A DNA stretch of 64,000 nt from the NCBI RefSeq assembly GCF_936943645.1, contig NZ_CAKZJO010000083.1, positions 1-64,000 on the forward strand. Direction: 5' to 3'. Shown one piece after another: positions 29,256 through 38,684 of this stretch. The notes beneath the pieces were generated by a model, which worked only from the letters and a program-made list of their open reading frames with translations, had not been told where the DNA came from and did not search any database. The number at the start of each line of letters is the position of its first letter. Within the stretch, counting starts at the first letter, position 1. The position numbers and the translations under genes are program-made. This DNA is from an uncultured Bradyrhizobium sp. Its GTDB lineage: Bacteria > Pseudomonadota > Alphaproteobacteria > Rhizobiales > Xanthobacteraceae.

Positions 29256-29656
29256 CGATTCCGTGCCTCCGAGCAGCCCTTTTAACGCAATAGAACCACA
29301 GGGTTAATTGATCCTTAATGACGGAAACGCGAAACTCTCTGAGTGTGACCGCCGTGCGACGCTCCCTTGCACGGATGGCTCATTCCTCGTATGTACGGAA
29401 TGCTGACGGCCGATATTTCCGGTTGTGTCGCATTCAGCCTGCCGGCGCAGCGCCGGAACTCCCAAGGTTTGGGAATTCCAGCGTTTTCCATTTCCCTCTA
29501 AGGCCAGCGCGGTGCGCGGCAGTGAGGTGGAACGGGTCGAGCGCCGGCGGCGGAACGGTCTCGGGTTACCACTCCACTTGCCCGGACGGTTCTGACAGCG
29601 ATGTAACCCATTACCCGGTCCCTTGATCCCAGGGGAGCGGTTCGTGATCCCCCAAG

Positions 29657-29717
29657 GCGAGCGCGCTCGCGCCATGCCTGGCCAGCAGCAACTGATTGAA
29701 GGGCGGCCTCGCCGCCC
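29657..29717 (+). other. Structured segment of the rne leader: palindrome GCGAGCGCGCTCGC (29657-29670) and hairpin GGGCGGC-CTC-GCCGCCC (29701-29717)
   Basis: Perfect inverted repeats in the roughly 700-bp amiC/rne intergenic region. Confidence 0.45.
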
Positions 29718-29962
29718 AGTGTTTCATACGGGCCGACGCTTGATGCGCCAGACTGTGCCGACGAATTCTGAAGGACCATTCGCGACGCTGCGGAGTGAAA
29801 ATCCCGCACGCCGCCATGGTCCTGAAGCTTCCGGTTCGGCAAGGCGCGAGAGACGGCGTTTCGGCCTTCCCCTCACCCCCGAATCAGGTGGACCGTCGCG
29901 TCACCCGGCGGCGCGATACGCGCCCACGGTGATTAGCGCCCGCCGCCGCCAAGAGTTAAGAC

Positions 29963-32900
29963 ATGCCCAACAAGATGTTGATCGATGCCACCCACCCGGA
30001 AGAGACCCGGGTCGTCGTGGTCCGCGGCAATCGCGTCGAAGAGTTTGACTTCGAGACCGCGCAACGCAAGCAACTGCGCGGGAATATCTACCTCGCCAAG
30101 GTCACACGGGTCGAGCCCTCGCTCCAGGCCGCTTTCGTCGAATATGGCGGCAACCGCCACGGCTTCCTCGCCTTCAGCGAAATTCATCCCGATTACTACC
30201 AGATTCCGGTCGCCGACCGGCAGGCGCTGATCGAGGCCGAGGAGCAGGCCCATCGCGAGGCCGAGGAAGAGAGCGAGAACCGCTCCCACGGCCGCCGCCG
30301 TTCGCGCCACCGCAACGCCCGTCGCCGCGGTCACGGCGAGCGCGTGCGCAGTGACATCGTCGAAGGCCTCGAAGCCGGCGCCGATCCCGCCGCCCAGCCG
30401 GTCGAAGGCGCGCCGCAGCCGGAGTACATGGAAGGCGCTCTGCACGAAGGCGAGCATCTGCATGCCGAGGCGGAGCATCACGGCGAGCACGACGGCCACG
30501 ACCACCACGACCATGATCACGACCACCACGACCATGATCACGGCGACCACGATCATGGTCACGACGATCATCATGCCCATGATGACGAGCACGGTCACGA
30601 TCACCAGCACGATCATCACGAGCACGATCATGCCGACGAGACGCCCGCGCCTGTCGCGGCCGTCGGCGCCGAGCCGGTCGTCGCGACCGAAGCGGTCGCC
30701 GATCAGCACGAGGCCGCAACGTCCGAGCCGCACGCCGAGGCCCTCGCCGAAGCGGTGACCGCTGCCGCGGAGCCGGCCGACGCGATTTACGGCGAGAGCA
30801 TCGAGGCGCCGCAGGCCGAGGCCACGGACGCAGCCGGTGAAGACGACGAGGATGAGGACGAGGACGGCGAGGAAGCCGAAGAGGAAGTCGTCGAATCCGT
30901 CGGCGGCGACGACGTGCTGGAGGAAGTGCCGGAACGCACCTTCCGTCCGCGCCGCCAGTACAAGATCCAGGAAGTCATCAAGCGCCGCCAGGTCATGCTG
31001 GTACAGGTCGTCAAGGAAGAGCGCGGCAACAAGGGCGCGGCGCTGACCACCTATCTGTCACTCGCCGGCCGCTATGCGGTGCTGATGCCGAACACCGCCC
31101 GCGGCGGTGGCATCAGCCGCAAGATCACCAGCGCCCAGGACCGCTCCCGCCTGAAGGAAGTGGTGCAGGACCTCGACGTGCCCGAGGGCATGGGCATCAT
31201 CCTGCGCACCGCAGGCGCCGCCCGGACCAAGCCCGAGATCAAGCGCGATTTCGAGTACCTGATCCGGATGTGGGAGACGGTGCGCGACCTGACGCTGAAG
31301 TCGCAGGCCCCGACCCTCGTCTACGAGGAAGGCTCGCTGATCAAGCGCTCGCTGCGCGACCTCTACAACAAGGAGATCGACGAGATTCAAGTGGCCGGCG
31401 AATCCGGCTACCGCGAAGCGCGCGACTTCATGAAGATGCTGATGCCCGCCAATGTCAGCGCAGTGAAGCAGTATCGCGACGGCCAGCCGCTGTTCTCGCG
31501 CATGGGCGTCGAGAGCCAGCTGGACGCGATGTTCTCGCCGACCGTGCAACTGCGGTCCGGCGGCTACATCGTGATCAACCAGACCGAGGCGCTGGTCTCG
31601 ATCGACGTCAACTCCGGACGGTCGACGCGCGAGCACCATATCGAAGACACCGCGCTCAAGACCAATCTGGAGGCGGCCGAAGAGGTCGCCCGCCAGCTTC
31701 GCCTGCGCGACCTCGCCGGCCTGATCGTCATCGATTTCATCGACATGGACGAGAAGCGCAACAACCGCGCGGTCGAGCGCAAGCTGTCCGATTGCCTGCG
31801 GCAGGATCGGGCGCGCATCCAGGTCGGCCGCATCTCGCATTTCGGCCTGCTCGAGATGTCGCGCCAGCGCATCCGCGCCAGCGTGCTTGAATCCTCGACC
31901 GATCCCTGCCCGCATTGCGGCGGCACCGGCCATGTCCGTTCGGTGTCCTCGGTGGCGCTGCAGCTGCTGCGCGGCCTCGAAGAGATCCTGATGAAGGGCG
32001 CGACCCACAATCTCGTGGTCCGCACCCGCACCGACGTCGCACTCTATGTTCTGAACCACAAGCGCGGCCATCTGCGCGATCTCGAGAACGGCTTCAAGGT
32101 CACCCTGTCGGTGATCGCCGATCCGAGCGTCAGCGGGCCGCAGGCCTACCTGATCGACCGCGGCGAGCAGGTGCATACGCTGGAAGCCGCCAAGGCGTTG
32201 CTGGCGGCACAGGCGGCTGCAAGCCCACCGCCCGTGGCCGAAGACGCCTACGATGATGAGGACGGCTTCGACATCGAGACCGAATCCGAGGTCGAAACCG
32301 AGGAGACCGAAGGCCTTGCCGAGGAGCAGGCATCCGGTGAAGCCGCGTCCGATCAGGACGGCCAGCGCCGCAAGCGGCGCAGGCGCAGGCGCGGCCGCGG
32401 TGGCCAGCGCGAGGGCGAGTTGCGCGAGGATAGCCCTGCGACCCTTCCTGAGGCGGCTGTTGCGGCCGGCGAAGGCGAAGAGGATGCCGACACCGAGCAG
32501 GATGGCGAAGAAGGCGAGGATCAGGCGGCCCGCGGCGAACAACAGGGTAGCGGTGATCGCCGCCGCCGGCGTGGTCGTCGCGGCGGACGCCGTCGGCGTG
32601 GTGGCGGCGAGGACGGTCTCGCCGGCTCCATCAGCGACGAGCTCGCGGTCAATGCGCCGCCGGAAGCGAGCGATGCCGTCGCTGATTTCGACGGCTTCGG
32701 CAGCGAGACTGCGCCCCCGATTGCGCAAGCCGAGCACAGCGCCGAGCCGCAGGTTTCTCAGCCTGAGCCGCGCGCCGAGGTGCAGACCGAGGCCCCGGCC
32801 CAGCCCGAGCCCGTCGCCGCGGAAGAACCCGCCGACGACAAGGCCGCACGGCGCCGCTCCACGGTCCGCGAAAAGGTAAGCTTCCTGTCGAGCAGCCCGA

Positions 32901-33049
32901 GCGAGCCGGCCGCACCGGTTGCGCAGGCGGCCGAGCCGGTCGCCCCGCCGGCGCCGACGGCTGAGCCCGCGCCGGAACCGGCCAGCGAAACACCGGCCGC
33001 CCCGCGCCGCGCCGGCTGGTGGTCCCGCCGCTTCGGCGGCGGCGAGTAG
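29963..33049 (+). CDS. rne: Ribonuclease E/G with large charged insertion in the S1 domain and an Arg/acidic-rich C-terminal region
   Basis: 1028 aa; MPNKMLIDATHPEETRVVVVRGNRVEEFDFE, SIDVNSGRSTREHHIEDTALKTNLEAAEEVARQLRLRDLAGLIVIDFIDM, CPHCGGTGHVRS zinc-link. Confidence 0.97.
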   Translation: MPNKMLIDATHPEETRVVVVRGNRVEEFDFETAQRKQLRGNIYLAKVTRVEPSLQAAFVEYGGNRHGFLAFSEIHPDYYQIPVADRQALIEAEEQAHREAEEESENRSHGRRRSRHRNARRRGHGERVRSDIVEGLEAGADPAAQPVEGAPQPEYMEGALHEGEHLHAEAEHHGEHDGHDHHDHDHDHHDHDHGDHDHGHDDHHAHDDEHGHDHQHDHHEHDHADETPAPVAAVGAEPVVATEAVADQHEAATSEPHAEALAEAVTAAAEPADAIYGESIEAPQAEATDAAGEDDEDEDEDGEEAEEEVVESVGGDDVLEEVPERTFRPRRQYKIQEVIKRRQVMLVQVVKEERGNKGAALTTYLSLAGRYAVLMPNTARGGGISRKITSAQDRSRLKEVVQDLDVPEGMGIILRTAGAARTKPEIKRDFEYLIRMWETVRDLTLKSQAPTLVYEEGSLIKRSLRDLYNKEIDEIQVAGESGYREARDFMKMLMPANVSAVKQYRDGQPLFSRMGVESQLDAMFSPTVQLRSGGYIVINQTEALVSIDVNSGRSTREHHIEDTALKTNLEAAEEVARQLRLRDLAGLIVIDFIDMDEKRNNRAVERKLSDCLRQDRARIQVGRISHFGLLEMSRQRIRASVLESSTDPCPHCGGTGHVRSVSSVALQLLRGLEEILMKGATHNLVVRTRTDVALYVLNHKRGHLRDLENGFKVTLSVIADPSVSGPQAYLIDRGEQVHTLEAAKALLAAQAAASPPPVAEDAYDDEDGFDIETESEVETEETEGLAEEQASGEAASDQDGQRRKRRRRRRGRGGQREGELREDSPATLPEAAVAAGEGEEDADTEQDGEEGEDQAARGEQQGSGDRRRRRGRRGGRRRRGGGEDGLAGSISDELAVNAPPEASDAVADFDGFGSETAPPIAQAEHSAEPQVSQPEPRAEVQTEAPAQPEPVAAEEPADDKAARRRSTVREKVSFLSSSPSEPAAPVAQAAEPVAPPAPTAEPAPEPASETPAAPRRAGWWSRRFGGGE
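30443..30631 (+). repeat. rne: Low-complexity His/Asp coding tract inside rne
   Basis: 63 codons encoding 29 His; nucleotide repeats of GAYCAY units. Confidence 0.9.
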
Positions 33050-33065
33050 AAGGATCATCCAGATG

Positions 33066-33093
33066 AAACCGCCCGGCCAAACCGGGCGGTTTT
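33066..33093 (+). terminator. Rho-independent terminator after rne
   Basis: AAACCGCCCGG-CCAAA-CCGGGCGGTTTT. Confidence 0.8.
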
Positions 33094-33114
33094 GATTTGG
33101 CGAGGTGAGTTGGA

Positions 33115-34347
33115 ATGCAAAGCGCAATCGTTCTCGGCGGCGGCATGATCGGTGTCAGTGCGGCACTGCATCTGCGGCAGCGCGGCTGGGCCGTCACGCT
33201 CGTCGACCGCAGGGAACCGGGCCGCGAGACCAGCTACGGCAACGCCGGGATGATCCAGGCCGAAGCGGTCCGCCCCTATCCAATGCCGCGCGACCTTCCG
33301 ACCCTCCTGAAGATCGCGACCGGCCGCACCAACGACGTGCGCTACAGCCTGTCGTCGCTTCACCTCCATATCGAGCCCCTGCTCCGCTACTGGTGGCACT
33401 CGGCGCCGAAGCGGCATCGCGAGGCGATCGAGGCGTGGGCGCGACTGATCGCCTACGCGACGAGCGAGCACGACATTCTCATTCGGCAGGCTCATGCCGA
33501 CAATCTGATCCGCCGCGCCGGCTATCGCATGCTGCATCGCGACGCCGCTTCATTTGATCTCGCGATCAAGACGGCGGAGGAAGACCGCCGCGAGTTCGGC
33601 GTGAATTTCCGCGTGCTCTCCGGCAGCGAGCTCGCCAAGGCCGAGCCACTTTTGCGCGACGACCTGCCCGGCGCGATCCATTGGCTCGACACCTGGACCG
33701 TGTCCGATCCGGGCGCGCTGGTCACGGCCTATGCCGAGCTGTTCGAGCGCCTTGGCGGCATCATCGTGCTCGGCGATGCACAGTCGCTGCGGCAGACCGC
33801 GACCGGATGGTCGGTCGATACGGATCAGGGCCGCCTCGACGCCGCCCACGCTGTCGTAACGCTCGGGCCGTGGTCACCCGACCTCCTCACCAAATTCGGC
33901 TATCGCATCCCGCTGGTGCGCAAGCGCGGCTATCACATGCATTACAGCGGTGGCGCATCGCTCGATCTGCCGCTGGTCGACAAGGCCAGCGGCTACGCCA
34001 TGGGGCCGATGGCGAAGGGAATCCGCATCACCACCGGCGCCGAATTGACCGGCATGGATGCACTCGCCACCCCCGTACAGCTCGCCAGCGCGGAAGGCTC
34101 CGCGCGCGAGCTGATCGACCTCGGCAAGCGCGTCGAGCCTGATCCGTGGTTCGGCACGAGGCCGTGCACTCCCGACATGCTGCCGGTGCTCGGACAGGCT
34201 TCGCGACACCCCGGCCTCTGGATGAATTTCGGCCACGGCCATCAGGGCTTCACGCTGGGACCTGCGACCGGACGCCTGCTCGCCGAGATCATGAGCGGCG
34301 AGACGCCGGCGATCGATCCCGCGCCGTACCGGCCGGAGCGGTTCTAA
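33115..34347 (+). CDS. FAD-dependent oxidoreductase, D-amino acid dehydrogenase (DadA)-like
   Basis: 410 aa; SAIVLGGGMIGVSAALHLRQRGWAVTLVDRREPGRETSYGNAGMI; MNFGHGHQGFTLGPATGRLLAEIM. Confidence 0.92.
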   Translation: MQSAIVLGGGMIGVSAALHLRQRGWAVTLVDRREPGRETSYGNAGMIQAEAVRPYPMPRDLPTLLKIATGRTNDVRYSLSSLHLHIEPLLRYWWHSAPKRHREAIEAWARLIAYATSEHDILIRQAHADNLIRRAGYRMLHRDAASFDLAIKTAEEDRREFGVNFRVLSGSELAKAEPLLRDDLPGAIHWLDTWTVSDPGALVTAYAELFERLGGIIVLGDAQSLRQTATGWSVDTDQGRLDAAHAVVTLGPWSPDLLTKFGYRIPLVRKRGYHMHYSGGASLDLPLVDKASGYAMGPMAKGIRITTGAELTGMDALATPVQLASAEGSARELIDLGKRVEPDPWFGTRPCTPDMLPVLGQASRHPGLWMNFGHGHQGFTLGPATGRLLAEIMSGETPAIDPAPYRPERF

Positions 34348-36425
34348 CCTTCGCCGCGCGCGGCGAGCACCGCAAGCGCCGCCGACAGGCGCATCAGCGG
34401 ATCCTCCCATTCGCGCGGGGCACGCTGGCGGAACAGGCGCATGGTCGGATACCACGGGCTGTCCTCGCGCTCGCGCAGCCAGCGCCAGTCGAGCGCGTAA
34501 GGCGTCAGCATCCACACTGGACGGCCGAGCGCGCCGGCGAGATGGGCGACCGAGGTGTCGACCGCGATGACGAGATCCAGGGCGGCCACCGCTGCGGCAG
34601 TATCGGTGAAATCGCCGAGCGCGGGCGCGAGGTCGATGACATCGCCACCGAGCGCGGCCAGTACCGGAGCATCTTCGGGACGCGGCTCCTTCTGCAGGCT
34701 GTAGAGCTGCACGCCCGGCATCACCAGACGCGGCAGCACCGCCTGTGCGGACAATGAGCGCTGCCGGTCGCCCTTGTGCCTGGCATTGCCGGCCCAGACC
34801 ACGCCGACCTTGAATGCCGTCACGTCCGCAAGCGCCGCTCGCCAGCGCGACAGTTTTGCAGGATCAGGACGCAGGTACGGGACGTTCGCCGGCACTGTAT
34901 GAAGCGTCGTGCCGAAGATCCGCGGCAGGTTCATCAGCGGCACCTGCAGATCGAATCGCGGCAGCGGCTCGCCGCGCGCGACCACGGTGACATCGAAGAG
35001 CTGCCGCAACAGCTGGGCCAGCGCAGGCTGCACCTGAAGAACGATCTTTCCGCCGCACGCGGCGACCATCGGCACGTAGCGCACGAAATGCAGGGCATCG
35101 CCCAGCCCGTATTCGGCGAACAGCAGCACGGTGCGGCCGTTCAGCGGCTCGCCCTGCCATTCCGGCTCGCTGAACGAGGGATCGCCGTCCGCGAGCGTCT
35201 TGCATTTGCGCCGCCAGCGATAGGCCTCGAAACCTTCAGCGAAGTCGCCGTTCATCAGCAGGAAATGCGCGTGGTTGTACTGCGCGAGCGGCTGCTCCGG
35301 ATCGAGCGCGACCGCGCGATGCGAGACCGCCAGCGCCTCGTCGATCTCGCCGGCATTGCGCAGCGCGACTGCAAGATTGGCGTGGCCCTTGGCATAGGCA
35401 GGGTCGGCCGCGACCGCACCTCGGTGTGCGGCCACTGCGTCGTCTCCACGCTCCTGCTTCTCGAAGATGATGCCGAGATTGGTCCAGGCCGGGGCGTGAT
35501 CGGGCCTGAGCAGCAGTGCGTGCTCGCAAGCCACGATCGCTTCGTCCAGTGCGCCGAGCTCGGAGAGACAGGCGCCGAGATTGCTTGCGATGACATGATC
35601 CGAGGAATCCCGCGCAAGGCTTTGCCGGTAGATCGTGGCGGCCTCCTGCAGATGCCCAGCCTCATGCAGGACAAGGCCGAGCAGCCGCAGCGCCGGGGCA
35701 TTGTCCGGCGCCAGCGCAAGCGCACGGCGGTACGAGCTGATGGCGTCTTCCAGCGCCCCGCGCCGATAGAGCGCGGCGCCGAGATTGCAGAGCAATCCGG
35801 GATTATCGGGATCGACCTCGAGCGCATGGCGATAGGCCGTCTCCGCTTCGTCGAGCCGCGCCTGGTCCACGAGGAGATTGCCGAGATTGAGCCAGGCGCC
35901 GCGATGGGAGGGCTCTCTTGCAATGACCTCGTGATAAGCCTGTTCGGCCTCCGCGAACCGTTGCTGCCCTGCGAGCATAACGGCGAGATTGAAGCTGGCG
36001 CGGGTCAGATGCGCATCGAGCGCGAGCGCACCGCGATAAGCGGCCTCCGCCTCGTCGAAGCGGGCGAGCTCCCCGAGCGCGACGCCGAGCTTGTTGTGCA
36101 GGCCGGCGTCGCCTGGCCGCCGGATCAGGGCGCGCCGGAAGGCCGCCACCGCCCCCTCCTGCTCGCCCTTCACCGCGAGCGCGTCTCCGAGCGTGACGAG
36201 CGCGGGCGCGTGGTCGGGATCGACGACGAAGATGCGGCCGAGCAGCGCGGCGCCCTCGGCCGCGCGGTCGGTCACGAAGGCGGCCAGGGCGGCCAGATGC
36301 AACGCCGGCACGTGGTCCGGATCGGCCTTGAGAACCTCCGCGCAGAGTGCATCTGCCTGATCCGGACGCCCTGCCCCAAAATGCTCCGCCGCCTCCGCCA
36401 CGATCCGATTCACAGCCGCGCCCAC
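34344..36425 (-). CDS. TPR-repeat protein with GT9/heptosyltransferase-like C-terminal domain
   Basis: 693 aa; about 10 TPR units (e.g. LGVALGELARFDEAEAAYRGALALD) then LLFAEYGLGDALHFVRYVPMVAACGGKIVLQV ... VGVVWAGNARHKGDRQRSL ... VIAVDTSVAHLAGALGRPVWMLTP. Confidence 0.88.
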   Translation of the reverse strand: MGAAVNRIVAEAAEHFGAGRPDQADALCAEVLKADPDHVPALHLAALAAFVTDRAAEGAALLGRIFVVDPDHAPALVTLGDALAVKGEQEGAVAAFRRALIRRPGDAGLHNKLGVALGELARFDEAEAAYRGALALDAHLTRASFNLAVMLAGQQRFAEAEQAYHEVIAREPSHRGAWLNLGNLLVDQARLDEAETAYRHALEVDPDNPGLLCNLGAALYRRGALEDAISSYRRALALAPDNAPALRLLGLVLHEAGHLQEAATIYRQSLARDSSDHVIASNLGACLSELGALDEAIVACEHALLLRPDHAPAWTNLGIIFEKQERGDDAVAAHRGAVAADPAYAKGHANLAVALRNAGEIDEALAVSHRAVALDPEQPLAQYNHAHFLLMNGDFAEGFEAYRWRRKCKTLADGDPSFSEPEWQGEPLNGRTVLLFAEYGLGDALHFVRYVPMVAACGGKIVLQVQPALAQLLRQLFDVTVVARGEPLPRFDLQVPLMNLPRIFGTTLHTVPANVPYLRPDPAKLSRWRAALADVTAFKVGVVWAGNARHKGDRQRSLSAQAVLPRLVMPGVQLYSLQKEPRPEDAPVLAALGGDVIDLAPALGDFTDTAAAVAALDLVIAVDTSVAHLAGALGRPVWMLTPYALDWRWLREREDSPWYPTMRLFRQRAPREWEDPLMRLSAALAVLAARGEG

Positions 36426-36534
36426 GATACCGCCCCTTCGAGGTCCGAGATGAGGGTTAAACGTGCAACCCGGGAAATTCCGTCAGTCGGGGTGCCGGCA
36501 AGTCTCCGACGGGCTCGGCACCGGCGCAGAAATA

Positions 36535-36563
36535 AGGGCTGGTCGATGATCTCGACCAGCCCT
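36535..36563 (-). terminator. Hairpin with perfect 12-bp arms downstream of dctA
   Basis: AGGGCTGGTCGA-N5-TCGACCAGCCCT followed on the minus strand by TATTTCT. Confidence 0.65.
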
Positions 36564-36618
36564 CTCAAACTCCCGGGGCCGACGGCGTGGCTGACGCCGT
36601 CAGACTGCAGCTTGCCGA

Positions 36619-37953
36619 TCAGTCCGTCGTGATCGCCGTCTCCATGTCGGTCGGATCGATCCGCTTGGCGAGGTTGGCGTTGAGCTTGTCGCGGTCGAGC
36701 TCGCCCTCCCACCAGGCGACGATCACGCAGGCGACGCCGTTGCCGCACAGATTGGTCAGCGCGCGGCATTCGCTCATGAACTTGTCGATGCCGAGCACGA
36801 TCGCCATGCCCGGCACGAGGCGCGGATCGACCACGGCCAGCGTCGCCGCCAGCGTGATGAAGCCCGCGCCGGTGATGCCGGAGGCGCCCTTCGAAGTCAG
36901 CATCGCCACCACCAGGATGGTCAATTGCTGGCTGAAGCTGAGATCGACGCCGAGCGCCTGCGCGATGAAGAGCGTCGCCAGCGTCATGTAGATGTTGGTG
37001 CCGTCGAGATTGAAAGAGTAACCGGTGGGCACCACGAGGCCGACCACCGACTTGGAGCAGCCGAGCCGCTCCAGCTTCTCCATCATGGACGGCAGCGCGC
37101 TCTCCGAGGAGGAGGTGCCGAGCACGATCAGCAGTTCGTCCTTGATGTAGGCCAGGAACTTGAAGATCGAGAAGCCGGCCAGGCGCGCGATGATGCCGAG
37201 CACGACGAACACGAACAGCGCCGCGGTGGCGTAGAAGGTCGCGATCAGGCCGATCAGGTTGAGGATCGCACCGGTGCCGAACTTGCCGATGGTGTAAGCC
37301 ATCGCACCGAACGCACCGATCGGCGCCGCGCGCATCACGATCGAGATGACGCCGAACACCGCATGGGCGGCGTCGTCGATGAAACTGCGAATGGTGTGGC
37401 CGCGCTCGCCGAGGCTCATGATGGCGAAGCCGAACAACACCGAGAAGAGCAGCACCTGGAGGATTTCACCTTGCGCGAAGGCGCCGACCACGGTGTCCGG
37501 AATGATGTGCAGCACGAAGTCGACGGACTTCTGGCCGGCGGCCTGCTTGGCGTAGTTCGCAACGGCCGCCTCGCTCGCCGCGGCATTACCGAAGCCGGCG
37601 CCCGGCTTGACGAGATTGCCGATGATGAGCCCGATCACCAGGGCGAAAGTCGAGACGACCTCGAAATAAACCAGCGCCTTGACGCCGATGCGGCCGACTT
37701 TCTTGGCATCCTGGATGTGGGCGATGCCGGAGACGACGGTGCAGAAGATGATCGGAGCGATCACCATCTTGATCAGCTTGATGAAGCCGTCGCCGAGCGC
37801 CTTGATCCAATCATTGGTGGCGACCGTCGGCCAGAGCCAGCCGACGATGGCGCCGAGCACGATGGCGATCAACACCTGGACGTAGAGAACCTTGTACCAC
37901 GGCTTTGCTGCGGGCGGCGCGATCGGCGCCCCCGCCATCGTTGTCGTCGTCAT
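36619..37953 (-). CDS. dctA: C4-dicarboxylate/proton symporter
   Basis: [81 protein letters not shown]; start placed at 37953 after gaggggga. Confidence 0.95.
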   Translation of the reverse strand: MTTTTMAGAPIAPPAAKPWYKVLYVQVLIAIVLGAIVGWLWPTVATNDWIKALGDGFIKLIKMVIAPIIFCTVVSGIAHIQDAKKVGRIGVKALVYFEVVSTFALVIGLIIGNLVKPGAGFGNAAASEAAVANYAKQAAGQKSVDFVLHIIPDTVVGAFAQGEILQVLLFSVLFGFAIMSLGERGHTIRSFIDDAAHAVFGVISIVMRAAPIGAFGAMAYTIGKFGTGAILNLIGLIATFYATAALFVFVVLGIIARLAGFSIFKFLAYIKDELLIVLGTSSSESALPSMMEKLERLGCSKSVVGLVVPTGYSFNLDGTNIYMTLATLFIAQALGVDLSFSQQLTILVVAMLTSKGASGITGAGFITLAATLAVVDPRLVPGMAIVLGIDKFMSECRALTNLCGNGVACVIVAWWEGELDRDKLNANLAKRIDPTDMETAITTD

Positions 37954-37977
37954 CGTTTCACTCCCCCTCAAAACACC

Positions 37978-38006
37978 GGGCCAGCCAAGATCAACTTGGC
38001 CGGCCC
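37978..38006 (-). terminator. Hairpin between bioY and dctA
   Basis: GGGCCGGCCAAG-N5-CTTGGCTGGCCC (one G-U) followed on the minus strand by GGTGTTTTG. Confidence 0.5.
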
Positions 38007-38037
38007 TGTCAATTGGAACCGCGAGTTCTTTGCGTGC

Positions 38038-38652
38038 TTACCGACGGCGCTCGATCAGTCGTCGAGCAGCCGGCATCAATGTCGCGCCGAGCGCATTCTT
38101 GACCAGCGAAGCCGCAATGAACGGCGCGATGCCGACCTGCCAGGCTTTGGCAACGCCGAGGCCAAGGCCGAACGCCAGCCAGCCGAAGCCGGCCGCGAGG
38201 ATGACGAGATGGCCCACCGCCATCGCTGCAAACAGCAGCACCACACTGCGATCCCAGCCGCGCTCGGCGAGCCAGCCGGTGACGAAGGCGGCCGCAATGA
38301 AACCGAACAGATAGCCCGCAGTCGGGCCGACCAAGGGTGCAATTCCACCCACCGGCCCTGCGAAGACTGGTGCGCCAAGGGCGCCTTCGGCGAGGTAGGC
38401 GATCATGGTTGCGCTGCCAAGACGCCAGCCATAGGCAGCACCGATCATCAGCACCACCAGCGTCTGCAACGTCATCGGCACGTAAGGCAGCGGCAGGTTG
38501 ACCTTGGCTGACAGCGCCATCAAGGCGGTGCCGAGTGCAACCAGCACGACAGCGCGCAAGCTGCCGACCGTTTCGCCCGGCCGGGTTGGCCACATCAATG
38601 CGGCGAGGGAAAAATGCGGCGCGGCAGCGGTCGGGACAGATCGGTCAGACAA
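38038..38652 (-). CDS. bioY: Biotin transporter BioY
   Basis: 204 aa; LPYVPMTLQTLVVLMIGAAYGWRLGSATMIAYLAEGALGAPVFAG...GPTAGYLFGF. Confidence 0.93.
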   Translation of the reverse strand: MSDRSVPTAAAPHFSLAALMWPTRPGETVGSLRAVVLVALGTALMALSAKVNLPLPYVPMTLQTLVVLMIGAAYGWRLGSATMIAYLAEGALGAPVFAGPVGGIAPLVGPTAGYLFGFIAAAFVTGWLAERGWDRSVVLLFAAMAVGHLVILAAGFGWLAFGLGLGVAKAWQVGIAPFIAASLVKNALGATLMPAARRLIERRR

Positions 38653-38684
38653 GATGAACTCCGGACGTGGTCGAAAACTGGCGG

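Noticed and set aside
29318-29842. Small ORFs upstream of rne
   Set aside because: Overlapping ORFs on both strands with no recognisable motifs; better explained as a leader region.
30477-30635. CRISPR-like periodic DNA
   Set aside because: Periodicity is 6 nt and in frame with rne; it encodes the His/Asp tract, with no spacers.
29933-30733. Val/Met-rich minus-strand ORF (VMIVVTMIVVAVIMVVVVVIMVVVVV)
   Set aside because: Antisense of the His/Asp tract in rne, not a real membrane protein.
31058-33127. 689-aa minus-strand ORF
   Set aside because: Shadow of rne.
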